Source: Parvibaculum sp040216885
GTDB taxonomy: Bacteria > Pseudomonadota > Alphaproteobacteria > Parvibaculales > Parvibaculaceae
Assembly (NCBI GenBank): GCA_040216885.1
Contig: JAVJOG010000014.1
Span: 62,001-126,000, forward strand
DNA: 64,000 nt
Direction: 5' to 3'
The first letter of the stretch is position 1. The number at the start of each line of letters is the position of its first letter. A program made the position numbers and the translations under genes. Shown in pieces: positions 1-9,370 of the stretch. The notes beneath the pieces were generated by a model. It made no database searches and was not told the origin of the DNA. It saw only the letters and a list, made by a program, of their open reading frames with translations.

Positions 1-1052
1 CCGACATCCTGCGGCAACTTGTAGACCCAGGCGCCGAGCCGCGCATTGAGGGCGTCGGCCCTTGCCTGCGCGGCCTCGCTATCGGCGCCGTCGGCGGCAA
101 GCGCCGGATCGACTTCCGCCGAGAACTTCGCCCACAGCGCACCGCCCTGCCCGCCCATGCTCATGGTCAGGCGCACACCGTCGAACGTATCGAAGAAAAC
201 CGTCGGTGTATTCTCGGGCAGATCGAGCGTGTCGGCGGGGGCGACATCGTCGAAGCTCTTGCCGGCAAGCGCGGTCGCAACGCCGTTGACGACCGGCGCG
301 CCGCGCGTTGCCCGTCCCGCCGGCATGTTGACGATGGCAAAGTCGCTCTCTTCCTTTGAAGCGCGTTCGATGATGACCGGATTGTCGGTACCGCCCCAGA
401 GCGTCACGCGCGCCAGCTCCTCGCGCGGAATATCGACAAATACCGGATCGAGCCACTCGGCAACGGTCTTGTGCAGCGGCAGGCGGCCGCGCGCCAGCCA
501 GGACTGATCCTCTCCATCGCGCCGCACATAGATAAGACCCTCACCGCGCACATCGACGGCGCGCTCCGGCACCTTGCCCGCCAGCAGGCCCGCCATCCGT
601 TCATTGCCGCGGAAAAGTTCGATCCTGACCGCCGAGCCGATATCTTCGGGCGCCAGCAGACCGAGGTTGCGATGCCAGTCGGGGCTTGAGGTGCGCGGCT
701 CATAAGCCTCCAACTCGCCGATCCCGAGCAGGGTCTTCTTGACGAGTTCGGCATTGACCGGATAACCGCCGCGCACTTCCGCGCCCCAGACGCCGTCCGG
801 CCCGCGCGACATCGCGATGCGAACCTCGCCGCGCATGCCCTGGCTCGCGGTGTAGACGATGCGGTCCACCTGGTCGAGCTGGGTGTCGAGGCCCTCGAAC
901 AGCGGATGCGGGGTGAAGCTCGCCTCGACGCTGCTGCGGTCGGTGACGACCGCGATGGTCGCCGCGATGACGGCAACAAGGGTGGCCGCCGCCAGCACTG
1001 CAAGATTGCGCAGTGGCCGGTTCTCCCAGATCGATCGAAGCGCCGCGGGCAT
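1..1052 (-). CDS. DUF4340 domain protein (3' part cut by window edge)
   Basis: Starts at the ATG read from 1052 and runs off the left edge, so at least 350 residues are visible. One N-terminal transmembrane segment lies at about residues 17-36, and the rest is predicted to be periplasmic. The beta-rich sequence matches my memory of DUF4340 proteins, which accompany GldG/GldF ABC systems. The start lies 4 bp after the upstream GldG-like stop, so it is the last gene of the four-gene operon. Function is unknown; I infer an accessory subunit of the neighbouring exporter. Confidence 0.75.
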   Translation of the reverse strand, partial: MPAALRSIWENRPLRNLAVLAAATLVAVIAATIAVVTDRSSVEASFTPHPLFEGLDTQLDQVDRIVYTASQGMRGEVRIAMSRGPDGVWGAEVRGGYPVNAELVKKTLLGIGELEAYEPRTSSPDWHRNLGLLAPEDIGSAVRIELFRGNERMAGLLAGKVPERAVDVRGEGLIYVRRDGEDQSWLARGRLPLHKTVAEWLDPVFVDIPREELARVTLWGGTDNPVIIERASKEESDFAIVNMPAGRATRGAPVVNGVATALAGKSFDDVAPADTLDLPENTPTVFFDTFDGVRLTMSMGGQGGALWAKFSAEVDPALAADGADSEAAQARADALNARLGAWVYKLPQDV

Positions 1053-1056
1053 GGGC

Positions 1057-3018
1057 TCAGGCTCCCTTTTCGACGCGCGCCTTGCGGCGCCGGTAACGCA
1101 CGAACGCTGCGCCGATCGCAACGACCGCGATCAGCAACGGGATGAGCCCGACATTGACAAAGCGAAGCCGCGCGCCTAGCCCGTCGATCTCGCGGCGCAG
1201 ATTGCGCTGCACGTCACGCAGCTTCTTGCGGCTGTCGAGAAGTTCGGCCCGGAAGGCCTGGATTTCGTTCTCGACATGCGCCTCGGCGGCTGCGCCATCC
1301 GGCATGCCGGCGTCGGCGGGCCCTTGCGTTTGCAGTTCGGTCAGACGGCGCTCCGTTTCGGCGATACGGCGTTCGAGCGCCTCTTGCTCGGCGAGGAAGC
1401 GCCGTTCGGCCGTGCGCCGCAACTCGTCGACCACGGTGAAGGGCCTGTCGATCTTCGCGCGGGCGCGCAGCGAAATCAGTTCGTTCGACCCCATCAGATT
1501 GTCGATGGCCGAAACGATGAAACTGGCATTGTCGGCAATGGGCTGCGCCACGCGTTCGCCGAGATAGGACTGCGTCTGCACCCAGAAACGATCATCGAAA
1601 ATGTCGCTGTCGGCGAAAAGGATGATGTTTGCATCGCCCTCGGATTGCGCGAGATGGGGAGCCGGATCGGCGGGAGAACGCGAACCCTTGTCGTCCTCAT
1701 CGGCGGATGCGCCAGCGTCGGGTGGCCCATCGAAAGCGCTGGCGACCGGTCCGGACAATCGTGCCGCGATGACATAGCTTTCGCCCGTCGGCTCGAAGCG
1801 GCGCAGCAGGTCGTCGGGCCGCGGCCCCGACTTCACATAGTCGAGATCGTAGAGTTGTGCGTCATCGGACGAACGCACCAGCGGCGTGAATTGCGTCGTC
1901 GCATCCGCCGACGGAGCCAGCGCGCCGACCGTGCCGAGATTGAGCCGCATCACATCCGCTGTGACAATGTCTTCCGCATCGACATTGTCGCGCTGCACGG
2001 CAAGCCAGATGACGTAGTCGCTCTCCTGCCGGCGGGCATCGAGCCCCGTCTGCACGCGCTGCGCGATGCCCCGGTCGCCGACGATCTTGGTCGGATCGTA
2101 GTTGACACCCCAGCTCTTCAGCAACGGCTCGAGATTGGAGGATTCGGTATAACCGCGAATGGGTTGTCCGTCCGGACCGGCGGTAAGACTGACCTCCGAA
2201 TGCGGATCGATGAAGGCGAGCACGCGCCCGCCGCGCATCACGAACTGATCGACCGCATAAAGCGTCGCCTCGTCGAGCTCGCGTGGATGCGCGATCATCA
2301 GCACATCGACCTTGCTCGGCACGGTCTTGAATTGCTGTTCGAGATATTCGAGCTCAAAGCGGTTGCGCAGCTCTTCATAGATCATGAAGGGCAGCGATTC
2401 GCCGCGCATCGCCGACATCAGTCCGCCCGTGCCCGTGTCGAGCGGCAGGTTGGTGACGATGCCGAGCACCGGACGCGCCGGCCGGCTGAGATTCTGGATC
2501 ATGCGCGCGATATCGTATTCGAGATATTGTTCGCGCTCGTCGGTAAAGAAAGGAATGGCTTCGAGCCCGTCGACCGAGTTGGTGCCGACCAGACCGAAAT
2601 AGATGATGTCGCCTTGCGCCGTCGGCGCGCCCTTGAGGCCGAGCGACATGGCGAGGTCTTCCTGCTCGGAGAAGGGTTCTGGCTCGATCACTTCGAGGCG
2701 CAACTGGCCGTCGGAGCGATTGCGTATTTCCTCCAGCAGGTCGCGAACATGGCTGGCATAGGTGCGAATGCGCGGATAGTCGTTGGCGAGCTGCTCGGAA
2801 TAGAAGAAACGCAGGGTGATCGGTTCCTCGATCTTCGCGACGACTTCGCCTGTGCCTTCCGACAGCGTATAGAGCCTGTTCTCGGTGAGATCGATCCGCG
2901 CCGAACGGAAGACGATGTTCGAGAACAGATTGACGGCGAGAAAAAGCACCGCAAGCAGCACCAGCATGATGATGCGGTAGGCCGAACGGCTGATCTGCTG
3001 GTTGGATAGCGCGTTCAT
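1057..3018 (-). CDS. GldG-like ABC transporter auxiliary protein
   Basis: The 653-residue protein has a transmembrane helix near residues 16-36 and a second near the C-terminus (about 620-640). Between them are a large extracytoplasmic domain and a charged coiled coil at about 540-610. This architecture and the N-terminal sequence fit the GldG/ABC_transp_aux family, which pairs with an ABC-2 permease and an ATPase. The start is 4 bp downstream of the permease stop, so co-translation is likely. In Bacteroidetes the family is tied to gliding, but in Proteobacteria its substrate is unknown and no gliding role is implied here. Confidence 0.82.
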   Translation of the reverse strand: MNALSNQQISRSAYRIIMLVLLAVLFLAVNLFSNIVFRSARIDLTENRLYTLSEGTGEVVAKIEEPITLRFFYSEQLANDYPRIRTYASHVRDLLEEIRNRSDGQLRLEVIEPEPFSEQEDLAMSLGLKGAPTAQGDIIYFGLVGTNSVDGLEAIPFFTDEREQYLEYDIARMIQNLSRPARPVLGIVTNLPLDTGTGGLMSAMRGESLPFMIYEELRNRFELEYLEQQFKTVPSKVDVLMIAHPRELDEATLYAVDQFVMRGGRVLAFIDPHSEVSLTAGPDGQPIRGYTESSNLEPLLKSWGVNYDPTKIVGDRGIAQRVQTGLDARRQESDYVIWLAVQRDNVDAEDIVTADVMRLNLGTVGALAPSADATTQFTPLVRSSDDAQLYDLDYVKSGPRPDDLLRRFEPTGESYVIAARLSGPVASAFDGPPDAGASADEDDKGSRSPADPAPHLAQSEGDANIILFADSDIFDDRFWVQTQSYLGERVAQPIADNASFIVSAIDNLMGSNELISLRARAKIDRPFTVVDELRRTAERRFLAEQEALERRIAETERRLTELQTQGPADAGMPDGAAAEAHVENEIQAFRAELLDSRKKLRDVQRNLRREIDGLGARLRFVNVGLIPLLIAVVAIGAAFVRYRRRKARVEKGA

Positions 3019-3022
3019 CGCC

Positions 3023-3757
3023 TCAGCCCGCCTTCTTCATGTCGACGACGATGCCGCAGGCGATCAGCCAGGCGCCGATCAGCGTCGTGAAGTAGACGAT
3101 GTCGCGTAGATCGATGACGCCGCGCGTGATGGCGTTGAAATGCGTGAGAAACGAGAAGGACGCGATCGTGTTGAGAATCTGCTGCGGCGCCCAGCCCGAG
3201 AAGAAGTCGATGACGATGGGAAGGCCCGAAACCGTGAACAGAAAACAGACCGCGACCGAGACGACGAATGCAATCACCTGGTTGCGCGTGACAGCCGAAA
3301 GACAGGAGCCGATGGCGAGATAACCGCCAGCCATCAGGAAACTGCCGAGATAGCCGGCCAGAATGACGCCGTTGTCCGGATCGCCGAGATAATTGACGGT
3401 CAGCCAGATCGGAAAAGTCAGCGCCAGCGCCAGCCCCGAGAACACCCACGCCGCAAGGAACTTGCCGAGAACCGCTGCCCAGAGCGGAACCGGCAGCGAC
3501 AGCAGAAGCTCGATCGATCCCGTACGGCGCTCTTCAGCCCAGAGGCGCATCGAGATCGCCGGGATCAGGAAGAGATAGAGCCAGGGATGAAAATTGAAAA
3601 AGATCGCGAGGTCCGCCTGTCCGCTTTCGTAGTAACCGCCGAGATAGAAAGTGAAGGCGCCCATCGTGAAGAGGAAGATCACGATGAAGACGAAGGCGAG
3701 CGGCGTCGCGAAATAGCCGCCGAGTTCACGGCGGAAGACGGCGAGAAGTTCGTTCAT
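3023..3757 (-). CDS. ABC-2 type permease, GldF-like
   Basis: The 244-residue integral membrane protein has about six hydrophobic segments. An early segment is followed by a conserved R-x-W-A-E-E-R-R-T-G-S-I-E motif at about residues 71-83, typical of the ABC-2 permeases of GldF/NosY type. The start overlaps the ATPase stop by 4 bp, and the GldG-like gene follows after 4 bp. It presumably forms the membrane channel with the adjacent ATPase. Substrate is unknown. Confidence 0.85.
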   Translation of the reverse strand: MNELLAVFRRELGGYFATPLAFVFIVIFLFTMGAFTFYLGGYYESGQADLAIFFNFHPWLYLFLIPAISMRLWAEERRTGSIELLLSLPVPLWAAVLGKFLAAWVFSGLALALTFPIWLTVNYLGDPDNGVILAGYLGSFLMAGGYLAIGSCLSAVTRNQVIAFVVSVAVCFLFTVSGLPIVIDFFSGWAPQQILNTIASFSFLTHFNAITRGVIDLRDIVYFTTLIGAWLIACGIVVDMKKAG

Positions 3758-4731
3758 GCCGCGTCCCTCTCGCCACCGGTCGCGGCGGTGTCCGAACGGG
3801 TGAGGCTGCGGAACACCTCGTCGAGACGGCCCGGCTCGCCGTAGAGCGCACGCACCGGCCAGTTTTCGTCGCGCGCCAGCCGTGCCACCGCATCGATCAG
3901 CAACACATCGCTCTCGTGCGCACTGACCGGAAAGAGCGTGAACGTCGTCTCGGCGCCGCGCGGCGCGATCTCCATGCTCGCGATACCGTTGAGCGCCTTG
4001 AGTTTTTCAGCCATCTGCACCGTCGTCTGCCCGCTCAGCGTCAGCGACACGGCATTGTGATAGCGCGAGCGCGCCATCAGCGCCGCCGGCGTGCCGTCGG
4101 CAACGACCCGGCCGCGATCGATGATCAGCGCGCGAGTGCAGATCGCGTCGACCTCTTCGAGGATATGCGTCGAAATGACGATCGCCTTCTCCGCCGACAT
4201 GCGGGCGATCAGCTTGCGCACCTCGAATTTCTGATTGGGATCGAGGCCATCGGTCGGCTCGTCCATGATGAGAACGGGCGGGTCGTGCAGGATCGACTGC
4301 GCGAGACCGACACGGCGGCGAAAACCTTTCGACAGCGTGTCGATCGGCTGCTCGAGAACGCCGCCAAGCTCCGTCGCCTCGACCGCGCGATCGATGGCCT
4401 TTTCCGCATCCGTGCCCGAAAGCCGGCGCACACGCGCGATAAAGCGCAGAAAACCGCGCGGCGTCATGTCGCCATAGGCCGGCGCGCCTTCCGGCAGATA
4501 GCCGATGGTGCGTTGCGCGGCCAGCGTATCGGTCACGATGTCATGGCCGCAGACGCGCGCGCTGCCCGCGCTCGGCGCGAGGAAGCCCGTGATCATTTTC
4601 ATGGTGGTGGATTTGCCGGCGCCGTTCGGACCCAGAAAGCCCAGAACTTCGCCCTTTTCGACCGAGAAGCCGATACGGTCGACGGCCGTGAACGGCCCGA
4701 AATGCTTGGTCAGCCCGTCGATGACGATCAT
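3754..4731 (-). CDS. ABC transporter ATP-binding protein, GldA-like
   Basis: The 325-residue ATPase has Walker A GPNGAGKS, a Q-loop-like YLPEG motif, an ABC signature LSKGFRRRV and the Walker B-type LIMDEPTDGLDP. It is the energising subunit of the downstream GldF/GldG-like permease genes. I chose the ATG at 4731 because GGCGAGG lies just upstream. An in-frame ATG at 4773 would add 14 residues without a good ribosome site. The open frame continues much further upstream but that sequence is low-complexity and unrelated to ABC proteins. Confidence 0.87.
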   Translation of the reverse strand: MIVIDGLTKHFGPFTAVDRIGFSVEKGEVLGFLGPNGAGKSTTMKMITGFLAPSAGSARVCGHDIVTDTLAAQRTIGYLPEGAPAYGDMTPRGFLRFIARVRRLSGTDAEKAIDRAVEATELGGVLEQPIDTLSKGFRRRVGLAQSILHDPPVLIMDEPTDGLDPNQKFEVRKLIARMSAEKAIVISTHILEEVDAICTRALIIDRGRVVADGTPAALMARSRYHNAVSLTLSGQTTVQMAEKLKALNGIASMEIAPRGAETTFTLFPVSAHESDVLLIDAVARLARDENWPVRALYGEPGRLDEVFRSLTRSDTAATGGERDAA

Positions 4732-4773
4732 CGCCTCGCCACCCGCGGATGAACCTTTAGCCGCCGTTTCCAT

Positions 4774-5338
4774 ATTCGACCGGACGATGACGCCTCTCCC
4801 CGAACGCCGTTCCCTGCGAAACGAGGCGGCATTTGCTTGTTGCGCGGCGCCCGATCGCCAGGACGCCGCCTGCCTCCCACGCAGGCAGTCTGTGTAGGAC
4901 AGGCCGCCAACCCCTTCAAGTGAAAGATGTTTCATTTTCAGCGCGGTGACGCCACACACGCAAAAGCTTGCCGTCCGGGAGGGGGAACCCGGACGGCTGG
5001 AGCTTTCGCTCTTGGGACGTCTGTTGCTCTCGAATGTCCCCCGGGGGGTGGGGGAAGGGGTGGCCCGGCTCCCCCAATCTATCCCGGTGGGGCTGGGGGG
5101 CTGATGAAACCGGAACGTCGCAAGGAACCGGGCCAGTGAGGCAACAATGCTAATCTGACGGTCCAGTGTGGCCCCGCAAGGGCTGAAAAAAGGCAATATT
5201 GTGGTTTCACAATTAATGTCGACCATCGAAAAACCCCAAGAAAACCGCGGCGATTGCAACAATCGCATGACGTCGCAATGCGCCTTGTGCCATGCTTGAA
5301 GCCTGCTGATTGCGCCTCTTGGAGGACCCGACGCCCGC
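4774..5338. other. Intergenic region with hairpin and G-rich tract
   Basis: This is a 565-bp gap between the divergent ABC operon and the DUF2794 gene, so it should hold both promoters. A perfect 9-bp inverted repeat CCGTCCGGG/CCCGGACGG spans 4971-4996 without a T-tract on either side. Four closely spaced G-runs lie at about 5042-5065 and two more near 5093-5101. I see no convincing gene. Confidence 0.5.
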
Positions 5339-5737
5339 ATGACCGACAGTCCCGACTACACGGCCGCGAGCGCCGGAACGGACCGCGGGCTGACGCTGGT
5401 GAGACCGGCCGCGCTTCAGAAACGGCAACGCGAGCCCGAAATCTTCTTCGACCGCCACGAACTCGATGCGATCCTTTCCGTCTATGGGCGCATGGTCGCC
5501 GATGGCGAATGGCGCGACTATGCGATGGGCGGGTTCAAGGATGTTGCCGTCTTCTCGGTTTTCCGCCGGGCGAGCGAAATGCCGCTCTATCGCATCGAAA
5601 AGCGGCCGAAGCTGGCCAGAAAACAGGGCGCCTATGCGGTGGTGGCGGCAACCGGCCTGATCCTGAAACGCGGCCACGACCTCAGACAGGTGCTGAAGAT
5701 CTTCGACAAGCGCGCGCTGCGCCTTGTCGACGCCTGA
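5339..5737 (+). CDS. DUF2794 family protein
   Basis: The 132-residue soluble protein has a conserved core containing EIFFDRHEL and LSVYGRMVADGEWRDYA, followed by a C-terminal RQVLKIFDKRALRLVD stretch. From memory this is the alphaproteobacterial DUF2794 family, of unknown function. The ATG follows a GGAGG-type site. The gene is monocistronic and ends at a strong bidirectional terminator shared with the convergent Bax-inhibitor gene. Confidence 0.85.
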   Translation: MTDSPDYTAASAGTDRGLTLVRPAALQKRQREPEIFFDRHELDAILSVYGRMVADGEWRDYAMGGFKDVAVFSVFRRASEMPLYRIEKRPKLARKQGAYAVVAATGLILKRGHDLRQVLKIFDKRALRLVDA

Positions 5738-5757
5738 CGCTATCCGCATAGAAACGA

Positions 5758-5790
5758 AAAGCCCCGGCATCGCTGCCGGGGCTTTGTTTT
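5758..5790. terminator. Bidirectional intrinsic terminator
   Basis: A stem AAAGCCCCGGC/GCCGGGGCTTT is followed by TGTTTT on the plus strand and preceded by an A-run for the minus strand. It sits between the convergent DUF2794 and Bax-inhibitor-1 genes. Confidence 0.85.
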
Positions 5791-5809
5791 GTACCGATGT
5801 TTCAGCAGC

Positions 5810-6568
5810 TTAGTTGCGCTGGCTGCCGAGGAACTGCAGCAGGAACATGAACATGTTGATGAAGTCGAGATAGAGCGAGAGCGCGCCCATCACGGCTTTC
5901 TTGCCCGAGGCGGCAACGCTGTCGCCTTCGTAATACATGCCCTTGATGCGCTGCGTGTCGTAGGCGGTGAGGCCCGCGAACACCAGAACGCCGATCACCG
6001 AGATCGCGAACTGGAGCGCCGAACTGGCGAGGAAGATGTTGACGACCATCGCGATGATGATGCCGATCAGGCCCATGAACAGGAACGAGCCCATGCCGGT
6101 CAGATCGCGCTTTGTCGTGTAGCCGTAAAGGCTTAGCGAGCCGAAGGCGGCCGCCGTCACGAAGAAGGTCGTGGTGATGCTCTCGCCCGTGTAGACGAGG
6201 AAGATCGACGACAGCGACAGGCCCATGACGCCGGCAAAGAGCCAGAATGTGGCTTGCGCGGCGGTGAGGCTCATCTTCTGGATACGGAAGCTCAGGAAGA
6301 AAACGAAACCGAGCGGCGCCAGCATGACGACCCATTTGAGCGGGCTCGCATAGATCGCCTGTCCGAATTCGCTGAAGGCAAGGCCCGCCGGCGTTTCGAC
6401 GACAGCCATGTTGTAGGCGCCGAGCGCCACAAGGCCGGTCAACGCCAGCGCCATCGCCATGTAGTTGTAAACGCTGAGCATATAGCTCCGAAGGCCCTGG
6501 TCGATCGCCATGTCGGCGCGCCGCCCGAGCTCGACCTGGTGGAGCCGTTCCTGATCGTAATTCGCCAT
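5810..6568 (-). CDS. Bax inhibitor-1/YccA family membrane protein
   Basis: The 252-residue protein has seven hydrophobic helices. A charged N-terminus containing DQGLRSYMLSVYNYMA leads into the membrane region. Near the C-terminus is the family motif GLTAYDTQRIK, and helices with acidic residues follow. These features fit the BI-1/YbhL/YccA (TMBIM) family of pH-sensitive calcium leak channels or FtsH modulators. It is alone on its strand with a 234-bp upstream gap holding the 6711-6794 repeat cluster. Confidence 0.92.
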   Translation of the reverse strand: MANYDQERLHQVELGRRADMAIDQGLRSYMLSVYNYMAMALALTGLVALGAYNMAVVETPAGLAFSEFGQAIYASPLKWVVMLAPLGFVFFLSFRIQKMSLTAAQATFWLFAGVMGLSLSSIFLVYTGESITTTFFVTAAAFGSLSLYGYTTKRDLTGMGSFLFMGLIGIIIAMVVNIFLASSALQFAISVIGVLVFAGLTAYDTQRIKGMYYEGDSVAASGKKAVMGALSLYLDFINMFMFLLQFLGSQRN

Positions 6569-6710
6569 GTATCTGCACCCTCCTGCGTGTGCCTGCCGTC
6601 AATATCGGCTGCGACCTGCCGGAATTCAAGCAAAACCGGGGATTAGCACCAAGAAACGGTAACGCTTTCCGGGGCTTAGCCCTTCCCGGTCCGGCCGGAA
6701 AACGATGGTT

Positions 6711-6739
6711 GTGTCATCGAACTGTCAAAAAACTGTCAC
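6711..6739 (+). promoter_or_regulatory. PhoB-box-like triple direct repeat
   Basis: Three 7-mers, GTGTCAT, CTGTCAA and CTGTCAC, begin at 6711, 6722 and 6733, exactly 11 bp apart with 4-bp spacers CGAA and AAAA. This matches the established layout of the Pho box (CTGTCAT plus 4 bp, repeated). The repeats read along the plus strand although both flanking genes are on the minus strand. The nearest start is the Bax-inhibitor gene 143 bp away, so the target is unclear. Confidence 0.5.
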
Positions 6740-6746
6740 AAACACT

Positions 6747-6794
6747 CTTGTCCCCGGGTTTATCCCGCAGCTTGTCCCGCAACTTGTCCCCGGG
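6747..6794. repeat. Four 12-bp iteron-like direct repeats (CTTGTCCC)
   Basis: CTTGTCCC, TTTATCCC, CTTGTCCC and CTTGTCCC start at 6747, 6759, 6771 and 6783, exactly 12 bp apart. The array lies 7 bp from the Pho-like repeats and ends just before the ybbP-like stop codon. The same motif family recurs at 59119-59370. Confidence 0.6.
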
Positions 6795-6802
6795 GGCGTT
6801 TA

Positions 6803-9370
6803 TTAATCCGCCCGGAGCACCGGCGCGGCGGGGGCGGCGAGGGCCCGCCAGGTGCCGAGCAGGCCGAGAGCGACGGTGAGGATGGCGGCGGCAACGACCG
6901 TGAGGGCGAGCGTGCCGGGCAGAAAGCGCCACGGCATGTCCATGACGAAGGTGATGACCGAGAAGGCGGCGACCGTGCCCGCAAGCGCCGCGACGAGCGC
7001 GGTGGCGAAACCGAGCAGCGCATATTCGCGGACATAGATGCCGAGAATCCGCCCCGTGGTCGCGCCGAGCACTTTCAGCACGACGGCGTCGCGGACGCGG
7101 GCCGAGAAACCGGCGGCCATCGCACCGGCGAGAACGAGGACGCCGGCTGCCAGCGTGACGGCGCCGGTGGCGCGCACCGCCATGGCGAAATCTTCGAGCA
7201 GCTTGTTGACGGCCTGCAGCGCTTCCTTGACGCGGACGGAGGTGATGTTGGGGAAGCGCGCGGTCACGTCGCGCTCCAGCGCTTCCTCCGCCGCGTTGCC
7301 GCCCTCCATCGCGACGGTGGCGAGAACCGTGTGCGGCGCGGCCGAGAGCGCGCCGGGCGAGAAGACCAGCACGAAATTGATGCCGAGCGTCGACCAGTCG
7401 ATCTCGCGCGTATTGGCGATCGTCGCTTCCATCTCGCGGCCGAGCACATTGACCGAAATCGTGTCGCCGACATCGACGCCGAAACCCTGCGCCAGTTCCT
7501 CGCCGAAGGAGACGAGCGGCGGGCCGGCATAATCCTCCGGCCACCATGTGCCGCGCACCATCGTCGAGCCCGACGGCATCGAAGCCGAATAGGTGATGCC
7601 GCGGTCGCCCCGAAGCGCCCATTGCACGTCGGGCGCGACCGTCAACCGGTCGGAGGGCACGCCATTGACCGAGGAAATCCGTCCCCGGAGCATCGGCACG
7701 CGGTTGAACGAGGTGACGCCGGCATTCGCGGTGACGATTTCCTCAAGCCCGTCGATCTGGTCGGGCTGCACATCGACGAAAAAGAAGGCCGGCGCGCGGT
7801 CCGGCAGCTCGCCCATGATCTCGCCGGTGAGATTGCCGTTGATCAGCGACACCGTGACGAGCAGCGTGAGGCCGAGGCCGAGCGAAAGCACGATGGCCGG
7901 TGTCGGCGCGCCGGGGCGGTGAATATTGGCAAGCGCCAGACGCAGTTCCGGCGAACGGACGCGGGGAGCGCGCGCCGCCAGCGCCATGATGCTGCGCGCG
8001 GCGCCGAACAGGACGATAAAGACGCCGGCAGCCCCGCCGACGAAATAAAGCGCGAAGAGACGTTCCTCGGCGAGCGCGATGGCAAGCCCCGCAAGCGCGG
8101 CAAGCGCGGCCGCCGTCGCGGCGATGTAAGGCGGGCGCGGAAAACGCCGCGCGGGCGCGACGAGATCGCGGAAGAGACTGGTCGCCGGCACCTCGCGGGC
8201 GCGCGCCAGCGGCCAGATGGCGAAGGCAAGCGCCGTCAGCACGCCGTAGGCGGCGGCAAGGATCAGCGGTCCCCAATAGATGCCGAGATCGGCCGGAATG
8301 GGGATCATCCCGCCCGCAACCATTTCGACAATGAAGGGCGCGGCGCCGCCGATGACGAGACCGAGCGCGATGCCGACAGCGGCAAGCGCCATCACCTGCA
8401 TCAGATAGAGCCGGAAAACCAGCGCGCCGGGCGCACCGAGACATTTGAAGGTGGCGATGACGACACGCTTGCCGTCGAGATAGGACTTGACCGCATTGGC
8501 GACACCGACGCCGCCGACGACAAGCGCGGTGAGGCCGACAAGCGAGAGGAAGAGCGCCACGCGCTCGACGAAGCGCCGCACGCCCGGCGCGCTGTCGCTG
8601 CGGTCCTGAATGCGCCAGCCCGCATCCGGGAACCGCTCGCCAAGCGCCGCGACCCAGCCGGAAATTCCGGCAGACGAACGCAGCGCCTCCGGCAATTTCA
8701 CCCGGTAATGAAAATTGACGAGGCTGCCGGGCTGCACCAGCGCCGTCGATTCGAGCGCCTCCATCGCGATCATCGCGCGCGGACCGAGCGCGAAACCGTC
8801 GGCGACGCGGTCTGGCTCACGCGCGATGGCGGCGCGAAGCTCAAGCTCGGCATCGCCGATGCGCACGAGATCGCCGACCGAAACGCCGAGACGCGACATC
8901 AGGTTGGGCTCGACGACAAGCCCCCAATGACCGTTGCGAAAGGCGAGCGCCTCGGCGAAATCCATGGCGGGCGCCAGTTCCATTGCGCCGTAGAGCGGAT
9001 AGAGATTGTCGACGGCCTTCAACTCGACCAGCGTCTGGCCGCGCGCCGCGCTGTTGTTGCCATCAGCACTACGCGCCATTGCGCGCATTTCGGCGGCGGC
9101 CGAAACCGCCGTGCCGTCCGAAATCCAGGCCAGCTCCTCGGCACTCGCGGCGCGGTGAATGAGACGGATGGCGACATCGCCGCCGAGAATTTCCTGACCG
9201 CCTTCGGCGAGCCCGCGCGTCAGCGCCGCCGAAACCGAACCGACGCCGGCAATCGCCGCGACGCCGAGCGCGAGGCAAGCGATGAAGACGCGGAAGCCCT
9301 TGAGCCCGCCGCGCAACTCGCGCCGCGCAAGGCGCGCCGCGAGGGTGAAGGAGGCGGAACCGTCGCTCAT
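6803..9370 (-). CDS. FtsX-family ABC transporter permease (YbbP-like)
   Basis: The 855-residue protein has the duplicated FtsX layout. An N-terminal helix near residues 25-46 is followed by a large periplasmic MacB-like domain and a helix cluster at about 260-440. A second periplasmic domain and three C-terminal helices complete it. Its start overlaps the YbbA-like ATPase stop by 4 bp, and a GDSL esterase is divergent, as in the E. coli tesA-ybbA-ybbP locus. The likely role is a mechanotransmission or lipoprotein/lipid-export ABC system; the substrate is unknown. Confidence 0.9.
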   Translation of the reverse strand: MSDGSASFTLAARLARRELRGGLKGFRVFIACLALGVAAIAGVGSVSAALTRGLAEGGQEILGGDVAIRLIHRAASAEELAWISDGTAVSAAAEMRAMARSADGNNSAARGQTLVELKAVDNLYPLYGAMELAPAMDFAEALAFRNGHWGLVVEPNLMSRLGVSVGDLVRIGDAELELRAAIAREPDRVADGFALGPRAMIAMEALESTALVQPGSLVNFHYRVKLPEALRSSAGISGWVAALGERFPDAGWRIQDRSDSAPGVRRFVERVALFLSLVGLTALVVGGVGVANAVKSYLDGKRVVIATFKCLGAPGALVFRLYLMQVMALAAVGIALGLVIGGAAPFIVEMVAGGMIPIPADLGIYWGPLILAAAYGVLTALAFAIWPLARAREVPATSLFRDLVAPARRFPRPPYIAATAAALAALAGLAIALAEERLFALYFVGGAAGVFIVLFGAARSIMALAARAPRVRSPELRLALANIHRPGAPTPAIVLSLGLGLTLLVTVSLINGNLTGEIMGELPDRAPAFFFVDVQPDQIDGLEEIVTANAGVTSFNRVPMLRGRISSVNGVPSDRLTVAPDVQWALRGDRGITYSASMPSGSTMVRGTWWPEDYAGPPLVSFGEELAQGFGVDVGDTISVNVLGREMEATIANTREIDWSTLGINFVLVFSPGALSAAPHTVLATVAMEGGNAAEEALERDVTARFPNITSVRVKEALQAVNKLLEDFAMAVRATGAVTLAAGVLVLAGAMAAGFSARVRDAVVLKVLGATTGRILGIYVREYALLGFATALVAALAGTVAAFSVITFVMDMPWRFLPGTLALTVVAAAILTVALGLLGTWRALAAPAAPVLRAD

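Noticed and set aside
6759..6766. TTTATCCC / TTATCCCC motifs read as DnaA boxes
   Set aside because: They match only the first part of the TTATNCACA consensus and lack ACA, and no replication gene is near. Kept as an iteron-like repeat, not as an origin.
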